Assembly (NCBI GenBank): GCA_964449075.1
Contig: CAYVBJ010000003.1
Location: 94,087-158,086, forward strand
Direction of reading: 5' to 3'
DNA from: CAYVBJ01 sp964449075
Lineage (GTDB): Bacteria; Bacteroidota; Rhodothermia; Balneolales; Balneolaceae
DNA: 64,000 nucleotides
Of the stretch, positions 1-8,457 are shown one piece after another. Both the position numbers and the translations under genes were made by a program. Below the pieces are notes generated by a model. It was not told the origin of the DNA. It worked only from the letters and a program-made list of their open reading frames with translations, and searched no databases. Position 1 is the first letter of the stretch. The number at the start of each line of letters is the position of its first letter.

Positions 1-939
1 GAACAGTTCAGGCTGAAATATCTGTCACGCAATGGTGAAATTCAGAATATGTTTGGTCTGATGGGAAAAGTACCCAAAAGTGAAAGAGCTTCTGTTGGAA
101 AAGCGATGAATGAAGTTAAAAATCTTGCCAAAAATAAATATGAAACATCAAAACAGAAACTTTCTGAATCAGTCGAGGCAACGTTTTCTGCTAAAAACGA
201 TATCACATTACCGGTATCCCCCTCTTATACAGGCTCTCTGCATCCCCTTACAAGAACCTTAAACCAGATCAAGCAGATATTTCTCAGGCTTGGTTTTTCT
301 ATTGCAGACGGACCTGAAATTGAAGATGATTTTCACAATTTCACGGCTTTGAATTTCCCCGAAGATCATCCCGCCCGCGACATGCAGGATACTTTCTTTA
401 TAAGAAAATCAGATCACGACGAAGAACAGGATCTTGTTTTGAGGACTCATACTTCACCCGTACAAATACGATTGTTAAAAGAACAAGATCCGCCTCTGAG
501 AGCAATCATGCCCGGTCGTGTTTACAGAAATGAAGCAGTAACAGCTAAATCTTATTTTCAGTTTAACCAGGTTGAAGGGCTTTATGTAGATAAGCGCGTG
601 ACCCTTGGCGACCTTATTGAAACTCTCGTTATGTTCGCAAAGTTAATGTATGGCAGTGATGTGAAGTATCGTGTTCGTCCTTCCTTTTTCCCGTTTACTG
701 AACCCAGTATGGAAATGGATATCTGGTGGGGATCCGAAAAAGAAGGAAAGTGGCTCGAAATTCTAGGTGCCGGAATGGTTGATCCAAATGTATTCGATGC
801 TGTTGGTGTGGATTCGGAAGATTTTACCGGTTTTGCTTTTGGTATGGGCGTTGACCGGATCTGTATGCTTCGCTACGGAATTAATGATATCCGGACTCTC
901 TATGAAAATGACATCCGGTTTCTTCAGCAATTCAAGTAA
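1..939 (+). CDS. pheS: Phenylalanine-tRNA ligase alpha subunit (5' end missing)
   Basis: Class II aminoacyl-tRNA synthetase catalytic subunit; with PheT it forms the (alpha-beta)2 enzyme that charges tRNA-Phe in the cytoplasm. The reading frame is open from base 1, and the residues before the first ATG (position 49) read FRLKYLSRNGEIQN, the usual end of the N-terminal coiled coil, so the gene starts upstream of the window. Visible motifs are motif 2 (PGRVYRNEAVTAKSYFQFNQ) and motif 3 near the C-terminus (FGMGVDRICMLRYGI). It ends 48 bp before pheT on the same strand, the standard pheST order. Nothing in the visible part is unusual. Confidence 0.96.
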   Translation, partial: EQFRLKYLSRNGEIQNMFGLMGKVPKSERASVGKAMNEVKNLAKNKYETSKQKLSESVEATFSAKNDITLPVSPSYTGSLHPLTRTLNQIKQIFLRLGFSIADGPEIEDDFHNFTALNFPEDHPARDMQDTFFIRKSDHDEEQDLVLRTHTSPVQIRLLKEQDPPLRAIMPGRVYRNEAVTAKSYFQFNQVEGLYVDKRVTLGDLIETLVMFAKLMYGSDVKYRVRPSFFPFTEPSMEMDIWWGSEKEGKWLEILGAGMVDPNVFDAVGVDSEDFTGFAFGMGVDRICMLRYGINDIRTLYENDIRFLQQFK

Positions 940-987
940 CCTTTTTAAAACATATAAATAAATCCCTTATCGCAATTTCAGCCAACT

Positions 988-3399
988 ATGAAAATTTCTT
1001 ACAACTGGCTTAAACAGTATCTTGATTTTGACCTTTCAGCAGAACAAACTGCCGATAAATTAACTCTCCTCGGTCTTGAAGTAGAAGAGTTAGAGAATAC
1101 CGGGATAAACTTTGAAAAATTTGTCGTCGGTGAAGTTCTCGATGTTAAAGATCATCCGAATGCAGACCGTCTGAAGTTGTGTAAAGTTAACCAGGGCGAC
1201 AAAGAGGTACAGATTGTCTGCGGTGCAGATAATGTAGCCGGTGGACAGAAAGTTCCGGTGGCAACAGTTGGCGCAACTCTGCCCTCCCCTCTGCCTGACG
1301 GCTCATCTCTTACAATTAAAAAAATGAAACTCCGTGGAGAAGTCTCTGAAGGAATGATTTGTGCAGAAGATGAACTCGGCCTTGGAGATGATCATTCCGG
1401 GATCATGGTTCTGGATGAATCCCTTGAACCCGGTACCCCGCTCGAAGATGTACTTGGCACGGAAAAAGATACTCTGTTTGAAATAGGCTTAACACCGAAC
1501 CGCCCGGATGCAGCTTGTCATATTGGTGTTGCCCGGGACTTATCTGCCGTCGTTAAAAATGAGCTTAATACTCCATACAAAGATCTTGAAAAACCGGTTA
1601 AAAACCTGGATGACAAAATTAGTATTACCATTGAAGATGCAGACAAATGTCACCGATACACAGCAATGATGGTAGATAATATTAAGATCACCGACTCCCC
1701 TTCCTGGCTTCAGAACCGGTTGCGTTCAATCGGCCTGCGCCCAATAAATAATGTTGTGGATGTTACAAACTTTGTTATGCACGAAATCGGTCAGCCACTG
1801 CACGCCTTCGATTATCACAAAATTGCGGGTAAAAAGATTATCGTTAAGTCATTTGAAAAAAATCAAAATTTCACTACGCTGGATGGTATAGAACGTGAAG
1901 TCCCGAAAGATTCGCTTTTTATTTGTGACGGAAGCGGGCCGGTTGCAATTGCAGGTGTAATGGGTGGTGAGAATTCTGAAGTTTCAGGTGATACTAAAAC
2001 CGTGCTGATTGAGAGTGCATGGTTTGATCCCTCCTCCATCAGAAAAACATCGAAAGCACTCGCTCTTCAAACTGACAGCTCTTATCGTTTCGAAAGAGAA
2101 ATTGACCCGAATATGCAACGAAAAGCAGCTGAACGTGCTGCTGAGCTGATAGCTGAACTTGGTGAGGGAACAGTTATTGATGGCTGTACTGATGTCCACA
2201 CGGTTAAAACAGAGGCACCCGAAGTAGTTCTTCGCACATCCAGGGTAAACCATCTTCTCGGCACTGAACTTAGCCAGCCTGAAATCTCTGAGATACTCGG
2301 CCGCCTGGAGATTATTACTGAAAAACAAGACGAGGATAAGCTTATCTCTACTATCCCTACATTCAGACCTGATATTAAACGGGAAGTAGATTTGATTGAA
2401 GAGGTGGGCCGCATCATTGATTATAACTCAGTGCCTGTACCTGATAAGGTCTCATTTGCATCTCCGGAACCATTAAGTGACTGGGAGCTCTTTAATCAGA
2501 AATTAAGTACCATTGCAAGGAATCTCTCTTTTAAGGAAATAACAACAAATTCACTGCTTTCATCTCAGGAGGCAAATCTATTTTCCGGTGAAAAGGAACA
2601 GGTAAAAACATTAAACCCGGTGTCGCAGGAAAGTACAACACTGAGAACATCACTATTACCCGGTTTTTTGAAATCTGTTCAGTTCAATCTGAACAGAAAT
2701 GTCTCTTCTCTTCGTTTTTTTGAAATAGGACACACCTATAAATATGATAAAGAGGGAACGTGGATCCGGGGCATAAAAGAACACAGCCATATTTTAATGG
2801 GCATCTGTGGTTTCAAAACTCATGAAAACTGGAAAAATGATGCAGAGTTGTTTGATGTTTTTGATTTAAAATCTGACCTGGATGCATTCTTTTCAGAACT
2901 CGAAATCTCCAAAAGAGTAGAGGAACAATCTCCAGATAATTATTCACTCCGGTATTACCTGGATAATCTGTTAATAGCTGAGCTGAAAAAAATTCCTGAA
3001 GATATTTTAAATAAATTTGATATAGAACTTCCCGTTTTTACAGTTGAAGCGGATATCACTGAACTATTTAATTCCGGAGTTTACCGAACTGCTGATCACT
3101 ATATACCTGTTTCCAAATACCCTCCGTTTGAATTTGATGCTGCTTTCATTATCGATCAGAATGTCCGCGCCGGTGATGTAACAAAAAAAATTATTGAAGC
3201 CGCAGGGGAACAATTGAAAAATACAGAGGTATTTGATGTCTACGAAGGAGAAAATCTTGGAAAAAATAAAAAAAGTATTGCTTTTCGGCTTACTTTTTTA
3301 GATCGTAATAAGACTCTGAATATCAAAGATGTAGAGCCTGTAGTTCAAAAAATTGTTCAGGCTTTGAAAAATGAGTTCGGTGCAAAACTGCGATCCTAA
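988..3399 (+). CDS. pheT: Phenylalanine-tRNA ligase beta subunit
   Basis: Beta subunit of phenylalanyl-tRNA synthetase, 803 aa, a normal length. Domains in order: EMAP-II-like tRNA-binding fold at about residues 40-150 (VGEVLDVKDHPNADRLKLCKV), the B3/B4 editing domain that hydrolyses misacylated Tyr-tRNA-Phe at about 210-390, B5 at about 400-475, the catalytic-like core, and the anticodon-binding ferredoxin-fold domain at the C-terminus (about 710-803). The ATG at 988 gives the standard N-terminus MKISYNWLKQYLDF. No Shine-Dalgarno sequence is seen before it. It follows pheS by 48 bp and precedes two small division-type genes. Confidence 0.97.
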   Translation: MKISYNWLKQYLDFDLSAEQTADKLTLLGLEVEELENTGINFEKFVVGEVLDVKDHPNADRLKLCKVNQGDKEVQIVCGADNVAGGQKVPVATVGATLPSPLPDGSSLTIKKMKLRGEVSEGMICAEDELGLGDDHSGIMVLDESLEPGTPLEDVLGTEKDTLFEIGLTPNRPDAACHIGVARDLSAVVKNELNTPYKDLEKPVKNLDDKISITIEDADKCHRYTAMMVDNIKITDSPSWLQNRLRSIGLRPINNVVDVTNFVMHEIGQPLHAFDYHKIAGKKIIVKSFEKNQNFTTLDGIEREVPKDSLFICDGSGPVAIAGVMGGENSEVSGDTKTVLIESAWFDPSSIRKTSKALALQTDSSYRFEREIDPNMQRKAAERAAELIAELGEGTVIDGCTDVHTVKTEAPEVVLRTSRVNHLLGTELSQPEISEILGRLEIITEKQDEDKLISTIPTFRPDIKREVDLIEEVGRIIDYNSVPVPDKVSFASPEPLSDWELFNQKLSTIARNLSFKEITTNSLLSSQEANLFSGEKEQVKTLNPVSQESTTLRTSLLPGFLKSVQFNLNRNVSSLRFFEIGHTYKYDKEGTWIRGIKEHSHILMGICGFKTHENWKNDAELFDVFDLKSDLDAFFSELEISKRVEEQSPDNYSLRYYLDNLLIAELKKIPEDILNKFDIELPVFTVEADITELFNSGVYRTADHYIPVSKYPPFEFDAAFIIDQNVRAGDVTKKIIEAAGEQLKNTEVFDVYEGENLGKNKKSIAFRLTFLDRNKTLNIKDVEPVVQKIVQALKNEFGAKLRS

Positions 3400-3413
3400 A
3401 AATTTTATGGCTC

Positions 3414-3662
3414 ATGACTGAATCCGAAATACAAAGAGAAAAATTCCGTCAGCTTCTTGAACAGATAAAGACTCATGTTCAAACGATAAAAAAGAAAAAT
3501 CGTGAACTGACCCGGGAAAACATGCGTTTGCGAAATAAACTGGAAGAGTTGCAAAAAGGACAAAGTGATATCTTTTCTGCCATCAGTGAATCTGAACGCA
3601 TAGCGATGAGACATAAAGTGAATGGCCTGATTGAAAAAATAGACAACCATCTTGAAAGCTGA
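3414..3662 (+). CDS. Small coiled-coil protein, ZapB-like
   Basis: An 82-aa, highly charged protein predicted to be almost wholly coiled coil: residues 10-50 are a run of heptads rich in Lys, Glu and Leu. No signal peptide or membrane segment is seen. It sits 14 bp after pheT and ends 8 bp before the zapA start codon, so the three genes are probably co-transcribed. By size, charge and position next to zapA it could be a ZapB-like helper that bundles the ZapA-FtsZ ring; that role is inferred from context, because coiled-coil composition alone does not establish homology. Confidence 0.6.
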   Translation: MTESEIQREKFRQLLEQIKTHVQTIKKKNRELTRENMRLRNKLEELQKGQSDIFSAISESERIAMRHKVNGLIEKIDNHLES

Positions 3663-3669
3663 CCTGCCT

Positions 3670-3957
3670 ATGCAATCCATCAAAGTAAATATACTCGGTA
3701 AGCAGATACCTCTGAAGGTAAATGATGATGAACTGGAAAATATGAAAATGATTTCCCGTTACGTCGACGAAAAGTTCAAAACTTACAGAAATGAACTCAC
3801 TAATCAGCCGGATAGTATCGTGATGATTTTAGCCGCACTGAGTATTGCTGAAGAGCTATTTGAAACGAGAAGATTACAGGAATCCTCGAAGGAAAATGAA
3901 GAAAAAATATTTGAGGCTGTAAACAACGAAATTGAAAAACTGATTGAAGAGTTATAA
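3670..3957 (+). CDS. zapA: Cell division protein ZapA
   Basis: FtsZ-ring-associated protein that cross-links FtsZ filaments at midcell. About 95 aa. The N-terminal beta-strand pattern (SIKVNILGKQIPLKV) followed by DELENMKMISRYVDEKF, and the long C-terminal helix ending in a run of Glu and Leu, are typical of the ZapA family. A longer version starting at 3652 is possible but would overlap the upstream gene; the ATG at 3670 places the conserved IKVNILG strand at the true N-terminus. It is the last gene of the pheST-coiled coil-zapA run and converges on the J-domain gene 80 bp away. Confidence 0.85.
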   Translation: MQSIKVNILGKQIPLKVNDDELENMKMISRYVDEKFKTYRNELTNQPDSIVMILAALSIAEELFETRRLQESSKENEEKIFEAVNNEIEKLIEEL

Positions 3958-4036
3958 GTTTTTCGGCGGCGGTATCTTTGTGGGATTTGCCATCTTTCTT
4001 TCACCGGCTGAACTGAAAATCCGAAAAATCCTGTAA

Positions 4037-5032
4037 CTAATTTTTACGAATTTCAGCTAATTTTTTGAATAGCTCTTTCTCTTTTTCAGTCAGATTTTCA
4101 GGAATACTGATATTTATTTTTACATAAAAATCACCCTTCTTTCCGTTATTCATCTCAGGCATGCCCAGCTCTTTTAACCGAAACAGTTTACCTCCCGGGG
4201 TTCCCTCCGGAATAGTCAGTTTAATTTTACCGCTTAGTGTCGGAACATAGGTTTCGCCTCCAAGAACAGCCGTATAGAGATCCAGCGGTTGATTATAGTA
4301 AATATCTTTTCCTTTGAGCTGATATCCTTCTTCTTCTCTTATATTTACTCTCAAATAGAGATCTCCTCTCTGTCCGCCTTTATGCTGAGGTTTTGCACCC
4401 TTACCCTTCAATTTGAGTTTTTTTCCACTCTTAATTCCAGCAGGGATTTTTACTTTAACCAGCTCCCCGTCAATTCTGAACTGTTTTGTAACACCTTGAT
4501 ATGCCTCTTTCAAAGAGATCGTTATACTTGCTTCCTGATCACGGGTGGCACTCATATCAGCACCACGGTCTCGTGGCGAAGTTCTTCTCTGCTGCTGTTG
4601 CTGCCGGGCTCCTGCAAATGGATCTCCCCCACCAAAAATCGTCTCAAAAAAACTTGAAAAGGAATTTCCGGTACCTCCACCGGCTCCTCCCTGTCCTTTG
4701 CCAAATATATCTTCAAAATTTATATTGGTTCGGTATTGTTTGCCTGATCCTGAATATTGGTCCCAGTTAAAGTCACGTGCACTTCCACCACTCTGCTGAT
4801 ATCTTTTCCAGTCTTTACCAACTTTATCGTATAGTTTTCTTTTTTCGGGATCTTTTAAAACCTCGTACGCCTCTCCAAGCTCTTTAAACTTCTCTTCAGC
4901 AGAGGGATCATCCGGGTTCTTGTCAGGGTGATATTTTGCTGCAAGTTTTCTGTATTTCTTCTTTATCTCATCCTGAGAAGCGCTTCTGTCAACGCCCAGT
5001 ATGTTATAATAATCTTTATAGTTCATAATCAT
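4037..5032 (-). CDS. DnaJ/CbpA-type J-domain co-chaperone
   Basis: Hsp40 co-chaperone that stimulates DnaK ATPase and delivers clients. 331 aa. The J domain covers about residues 4-70 with the HPD triad at 35-37 (KYHPDKNP); a Gly/Phe-rich linker with a Gln/Arg run follows (about 105-165); two C-terminal beta-sandwich substrate-binding domains follow (about 170-325). The four CxxCxGxG zinc repeats of classical DnaJ are absent, so this is a class B (CbpA-like) protein, not the dnaK-operon DnaJ. The ATG at 5026 (third codon) gives the commoner N-terminus MNYKDYY and may be the real start. It lies downstream of the DegQ-like protease on the same strand. Confidence 0.9.
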   Translation of the reverse strand: MIMNYKDYYNILGVDRSASQDEIKKKYRKLAAKYHPDKNPDDPSAEEKFKELGEAYEVLKDPEKRKLYDKVGKDWKRYQQSGGSARDFNWDQYSGSGKQYRTNINFEDIFGKGQGGAGGGTGNSFSSFFETIFGGGDPFAGARQQQQQRRTSPRDRGADMSATRDQEASITISLKEAYQGVTKQFRIDGELVKVKIPAGIKSGKKLKLKGKGAKPQHKGGQRGDLYLRVNIREEEGYQLKGKDIYYNQPLDLYTAVLGGETYVPTLSGKIKLTIPEGTPGGKLFRLKELGMPEMNNGKKGDFYVKINISIPENLTEKEKELFKKLAEIRKN

Positions 5033-5202
5033 TAACTGTAATTCACTTATATATGCAGCAAAAGTAATGCCATTACAAAAGTTACGGTGAAATTGACATT
5101 ATAACATGCAATCTGGCAAAATGCCTGTATTAAATACAGTAAATGTACTTTTTGCATCCTGCCAGTGAGGTATTTATACATGAAAATCGCTCCGTTTCCA
5201 TA

Positions 5203-5238
5203 AAAAAATGCCGGACTGGAAACCAGACCGGCATTTTA
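5203..5238 (-). terminator. Intrinsic terminator of the Do-like protease gene
   Basis: An inverted repeat with arms AAAATGCCGG and CCGGCATTTT and an inner actgg/ccag stem, followed on the minus strand by a T run. It lies about 25 bp past the protease stop codon, in the right orientation to end that transcript before the J-domain gene. Confidence 0.8.
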
Positions 5239-5263
5239 GTGTTGAAAAGAATAGAATTATTTT

Positions 5264-6769
5264 TTACTGAATTTCAAAGGCTACAAACATATTCTGTCCC
5301 TGCCGGTTAATTCTGAGCAGTGCAACATCTTCACCCTCGGATCTCAGCCTGTTCATAACTTCGATAAATTCATCTGAAGAGCTGATGTTCTGATCACCTA
5401 CCCTGGTTATTACATCACCTCGCCGCAGTCCCTGGTTATAGGCAGGGCTCGTTTGCTGTATTTCGGTTACAACAACTCCGCTTACATTTCGATCAAGGTT
5501 CAGCTGTCTGCGGAGAGTGTTCGTCAGATCTTGTACCCGGAAACCTATTGATTCTTCAAACCCTTCTCTTGTATCCTGGGTAGTTGGTGTTTCTGTTCCT
5601 TCTGTTGGTAATTCTCCAAGTTCCACTGAAACAGTTTGAATGTCACCATCTCTGAATATTTCAAGAGTAACTTCCTCTCCGGGACTCTTACTAGCAATAT
5701 TGACCCGGAATGATCTCCAGTCGCGTACTTCTTTACCGTCCGCTTTTAAAATTACATCTCCATCCTGCAGACCAGCCTGGTCAGCAGGTCCTCCATTTTG
5801 GACAGATCCGATCACAACTCCATAGTTTCGGTCAAGGTCAAGTGCCCTGGCCATCGTTTTATCAACCATTGCTCCAAATTGAATTCCAAGGTAACCTCTG
5901 ACTACCCTGCCCTCCGAAATCAGCTGCTCCATAATGGATCTTGCCATATCAACTGGAATTGCAAATCCGATTCCCATATTGCCACCCGATTGACTTGCGA
6001 TGGCAGTATTGATTCCGATAAGTTCTCCGTTCAGATTAATTAATGCGCCGCCTGAATTACCGGGATTAATCGCAGCATCGGTTTGAATAAAACTCTCGTA
6101 CCCCTGACCCTGTGCGATGATTCCTATGGACCTGTTCTTTGCTGATACAATTCCCATCGAGACTGAATGAGCGAGGCCTTTGTCGAGAGGACTGCCGATT
6201 GCAAGAACAAGTTCCCCAACCTGTAAATCTTCACTATTTCCAAGAGTTATCGCTGATAAATCATGATCGGAGTCTACTTTTAAAACTGCCATATCAGTAG
6301 CTTCATCGCTTCCTACTATCTCTGCACTGATTTCTTCATCATCAAACGTCATTACATTTATTTCATCTGCATCTCTGATGACATGATAATTTGTTATAAT
6401 GTATCCCTCATCGGATACAATAACGCCAGAGCCGAGTCCTCTTCTCTGATATTCTCTCTCCTCATTAAATCTGGGATCGTCAAAGAAAAGTGATAACGGT
6501 GAACGCTGTTGCATTGTCACTGTCTGCCTGGTTGTAATGGTAACAACAGTCGGATTGGTTCTGTCAGCAATATTAACAATCGCACTGTTAAATTCACTCA
6601 GTGGGTTAGATTGCTCAGAATCTAGCTGAATGGTTTTTGATTCGGCCGCCATTTCGGGAGGATTCTGATTTTCCGAAGAAACCTGGTTCATATCGCTTGT
6701 GTATTGTATACCTAAAAACAGAGATATACCGGCAATGATTAAAAATATATATCTTGAAAAGTTAGTCAT
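5264..6769 (-). CDS. Do/DegQ-family periplasmic serine protease with two PDZ domains
   Basis: HtrA-type protease/chaperone of the cell envelope, 501 aa. An N-terminal hydrophobic segment (about 7-22) serves as signal peptide or anchor. The trypsin-like domain (about 60-275) carries the complete triad: His129 (TNYHVI), Asp159 (ATDMAVL) and Ser239 (NPGNSGGAL). Two PDZ domains follow, about 285-385 and 405-500, the arrangement of DegP/DegQ rather than DegS. It degrades or refolds damaged exported proteins, and lies next to hsp20 and a J-domain gene, which together look like a protein-quality neighbourhood. A terminator hairpin follows the gene. The precise paralogue (DegP or DegQ) cannot be decided here. 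Confidence 0.93.
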   Translation of the reverse strand: MTNFSRYIFLIIAGISLFLGIQYTSDMNQVSSENQNPPEMAAESKTIQLDSEQSNPLSEFNSAIVNIADRTNPTVVTITTRQTVTMQQRSPLSLFFDDPRFNEEREYQRRGLGSGVIVSDEGYIITNYHVIRDADEINVMTFDDEEISAEIVGSDEATDMAVLKVDSDHDLSAITLGNSEDLQVGELVLAIGSPLDKGLAHSVSMGIVSAKNRSIGIIAQGQGYESFIQTDAAINPGNSGGALINLNGELIGINTAIASQSGGNMGIGFAIPVDMARSIMEQLISEGRVVRGYLGIQFGAMVDKTMARALDLDRNYGVVIGSVQNGGPADQAGLQDGDVILKADGKEVRDWRSFRVNIASKSPGEEVTLEIFRDGDIQTVSVELGELPTEGTETPTTQDTREGFEESIGFRVQDLTNTLRRQLNLDRNVSGVVVTEIQQTSPAYNQGLRRGDVITRVGDQNISSSDEFIEVMNRLRSEGEDVALLRINRQGQNMFVAFEIQ

Positions 6770-6836
6770 GAATCTGTCCTGTTTTAATTTTTTGTTGATC
6801 TAAACAGTCTGTTCGTAATTGTGTTAATCAAGGATC

Positions 6837-6851
6837 AATCAAATTTTGATT
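6837..6851. promoter_or_regulatory. Short AT-rich dyad upstream of the protease gene
   Basis: AATCAAATTTTGATT is a near-perfect palindrome about 70 bp before the protease ATG. Its position would suit an operator, but it is short and AT-rich, so chance is a real alternative. Confidence 0.25.
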
Positions 6852-6907
6852 CTTTTTTAACTTATTTGAAGCAATCCTATTGTTTAATTTTACAGCTTTT
6901 TAATAGA

Positions 6908-6967
6908 AGTCCGGAGTTGCAGTTCAAAGCAAACTCCGGCGCTAACTAACCTGCTATCTTAGTCAGG
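6908..6967. repeat. Diverged single copy of the hsp20-flanking structured repeat
   Basis: Contains the same two hairpins and linker as the tandem array at 7628-8086. Hairpin 1 has arms CCGGAGTT and AACTCCGG around the loop AGTTCAAA. The linker is GCTAACTAACCTG. Hairpin 2 closes with CCTG and CAGG around ten bases. The arms differ in sequence from the array copies (CCGGAGTT against GCCGAAGCT) yet remain complementary. It lies between the hsp20 stop and the protease gene. Confidence 0.7.
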
Positions 6968-6982
6968 GGAATTTTAAATTAA

Positions 6983-7411
6983 TTATTTAATAGATATCTG
7001 CTTTTTCACTTTATCTTCGCTTTTGTCGATAGTGATATTTAGTACACCATCTTTATACGTTGCGTCAATGCTCTCTTCATTAACATTATCGGGAAGCTGC
7101 AGACTTCTGCTAAATGATCCGTATTCTGTTTCGATACGGTGAAATTTTCTTCCGTCATCTTCTTTTTTGACAGTACGTTCACCACTGATATTCAGCATTC
7201 CGTTTTCGATATTCACAGAAATATCTTCTTTCTTTATGCCGGGTAGTAAGACTTCAATGATAAACTCATTCTTCGTTTCTGAAACATCAATCCTCGGAAC
7301 AAACGTCTCTCGTCTGGCGGAGACAAAATCAGTAAAGAAGTCATCCATTATGTCTGAAAAACGTTTTCCCGCAATATCTGTTTCGGGTCGATTAAATCTT
7401 ACAAGTGTCAT
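6983..7411 (-). CDS. Small heat-shock protein, Hsp20/alpha-crystallin family
   Basis: ATP-independent holdase that binds unfolding proteins in the cytoplasm. 142 aa, the usual length. The alpha-crystallin domain spans about residues 38-132 (VLLPGIKKEDISVNIENGML; YKDGVLNITI) and the C-terminal oligomerisation motif I-x-I is present at 139-141. Unlike most genes in this window it has a clear Shine-Dalgarno, GGAGG, seven bases before the ATG, suggesting strong translation. It is flanked on both sides by copies of a structured repeat (6908-6967 and 7628-8086). Confidence 0.95.
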   Translation of the reverse strand: MTLVRFNRPETDIAGKRFSDIMDDFFTDFVSARRETFVPRIDVSETKNEFIIEVLLPGIKKEDISVNIENGMLNISGERTVKKEDDGRKFHRIETEYGSFSRSLQLPDNVNEESIDATYKDGVLNITIDKSEDKVKKQISIK

Positions 7412-7418
7412 ATTGTAT

Positions 7419-7423
7419 CCTCC
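7419..7423 (-). promoter_or_regulatory. Strong ribosome binding site of hsp20
   Basis: GGAGG on the minus strand, seven bases before the hsp20 ATG. Noted because most genes here lack a Shine-Dalgarno; it fixes the hsp20 start. Confidence 0.75.
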
Positions 7424-7627
7424 ATCATATATGTTTTATTTCAATTATGATCACTTTTAAAAAAGCAACATATATGCCAATTTGTTTTTTTTAAACTGTA
7501 ACTGTCATTCTTGAAGCCTGAAGTTGCTTTTTTTACAGTATTCCAAATGTAACTGTCCCCTTGTCACAAGCTAAAAGCCAAACTGTCCTTTACTGTATGA
7601 AAAGTTGACTGTTTCACTTTTATAAAC

Positions 7628-8086
7628 AAATATGCCGAAGCTGCAGTTCAATGCAACTCCGGCGCTAACTAACCTGTTCTCTACGTCAGGTTCTTTGGGG
7701 AAACTGTTTCGAAATGTGAAATACCAGGGTATTTTTGATTTCACGATTTATGAATATGCCGAAGCTGCAGTTCAATACAAGCTCCGGCTCTAACTAACCT
7801 GTTCTCTACGTCAGGATCTTTGGGGAACTGTTTCGAAATGTGAAATACCAGGGTATTTTTGATTTTCAATCTTGCGAATATGCCGAAGCTGTAGTTCAAT
7901 ACAAGCTCCGGCTCTAACTAACTAACCTGTTCTCTACGTCAGGATCTTTGGGAAACTGTTTCGAAAGGTGAAATACACGGGTATTTTCGATTCCACGATT
8001 TGTGAATATGCCGAAGCTGCGGTTCAATGCAAGCTTCGGCGCTAACTAACCTGTTCTCTACGTCAGGGTTTTGGGGAAACTGTTTA
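7628..8086. repeat. Tandem array of a 124-bp structured repeat, four copies
   Basis: Copies begin (at ATGCCGAAGCT) at 7632, 7756, 7880 and 8008, giving periods of 124, 124 and 128 bp; the third copy has four extra bases from an additional ACTA. Each unit has hairpin 1 (arms about GCCGAAGCT and AGCTCCGGC, loop holding GTTCAA), the linker CTAACTAACCTG, hairpin 2 (CCTG...CAGG, ten-base loop) and a third stem AAATAC...GTATTT followed by Ts. The last copy stops after hairpin 2. Arm differences between copies keep hairpin 1 paired, partly through G-U pairs if the minus strand is transcribed. No open reading frame runs through it, so a family of structured RNAs or a REP-like element is the best reading. 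Confidence 0.85.
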
Positions 8087-8457
8087 ATTCTTTTATATCT
8101 GCTTTAATAACGTCTGAAAATTGATTTAAGTACCTTTGTAAAATTTCATTCATTTCATTTCGGACTAAGAGAAAACTAACGGATGTAATACATGAAAAAA
8201 TCCATCTATTCTCTTAGATACCGCTGCAGATTCCAATTCTTTTTTTTAACGCCTCTACTTTACTATCAGTGGTTATAACGCAGAGAACAGGCGTAAGATT
8301 GTGCAGTATTTCATTTGGATATTCTGAGATGTACTTTATCAGCAATTTGTCTTCTCTCAAAACCGGTTCAAATAGTCCTGGCTCTATGTACTTTTACTGC
8401 TTGGATTCCCCGGTTGCAGAATATAACTACTTTGATGTTAAACGCTTCTCCTTGAAA
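8087..8457. other. Non-coding stretch between repeat array and DAHP synthase gene
   Basis: No convincing gene. The only structure seen is a perfect 9-bp inverted repeat, CTAAGAGAA at 8165-8173 and TTCTCTTAG at 8209-8217, separated by 35 bases. It could be the transcript end of the DAHP synthase gene or a regulatory stem, but no T run follows it. Confidence 0.4.

Noticed and set aside
3958..4036. Possible 6S RNA after zapA, as in E. coli; a TATCTTTG occurs at 3970
   Set aside because: The gap is only about 80 bp and no 6S-like long bulged stem is seen; the promoter-like TATCTTTG has no TTG at the right distance.
7628..8086. tRNA or tRNA-like reading of the GTTCAA loops in the repeat
   Set aside because: No acceptor, D or anticodon arms are present; only the loop resembles a T loop.
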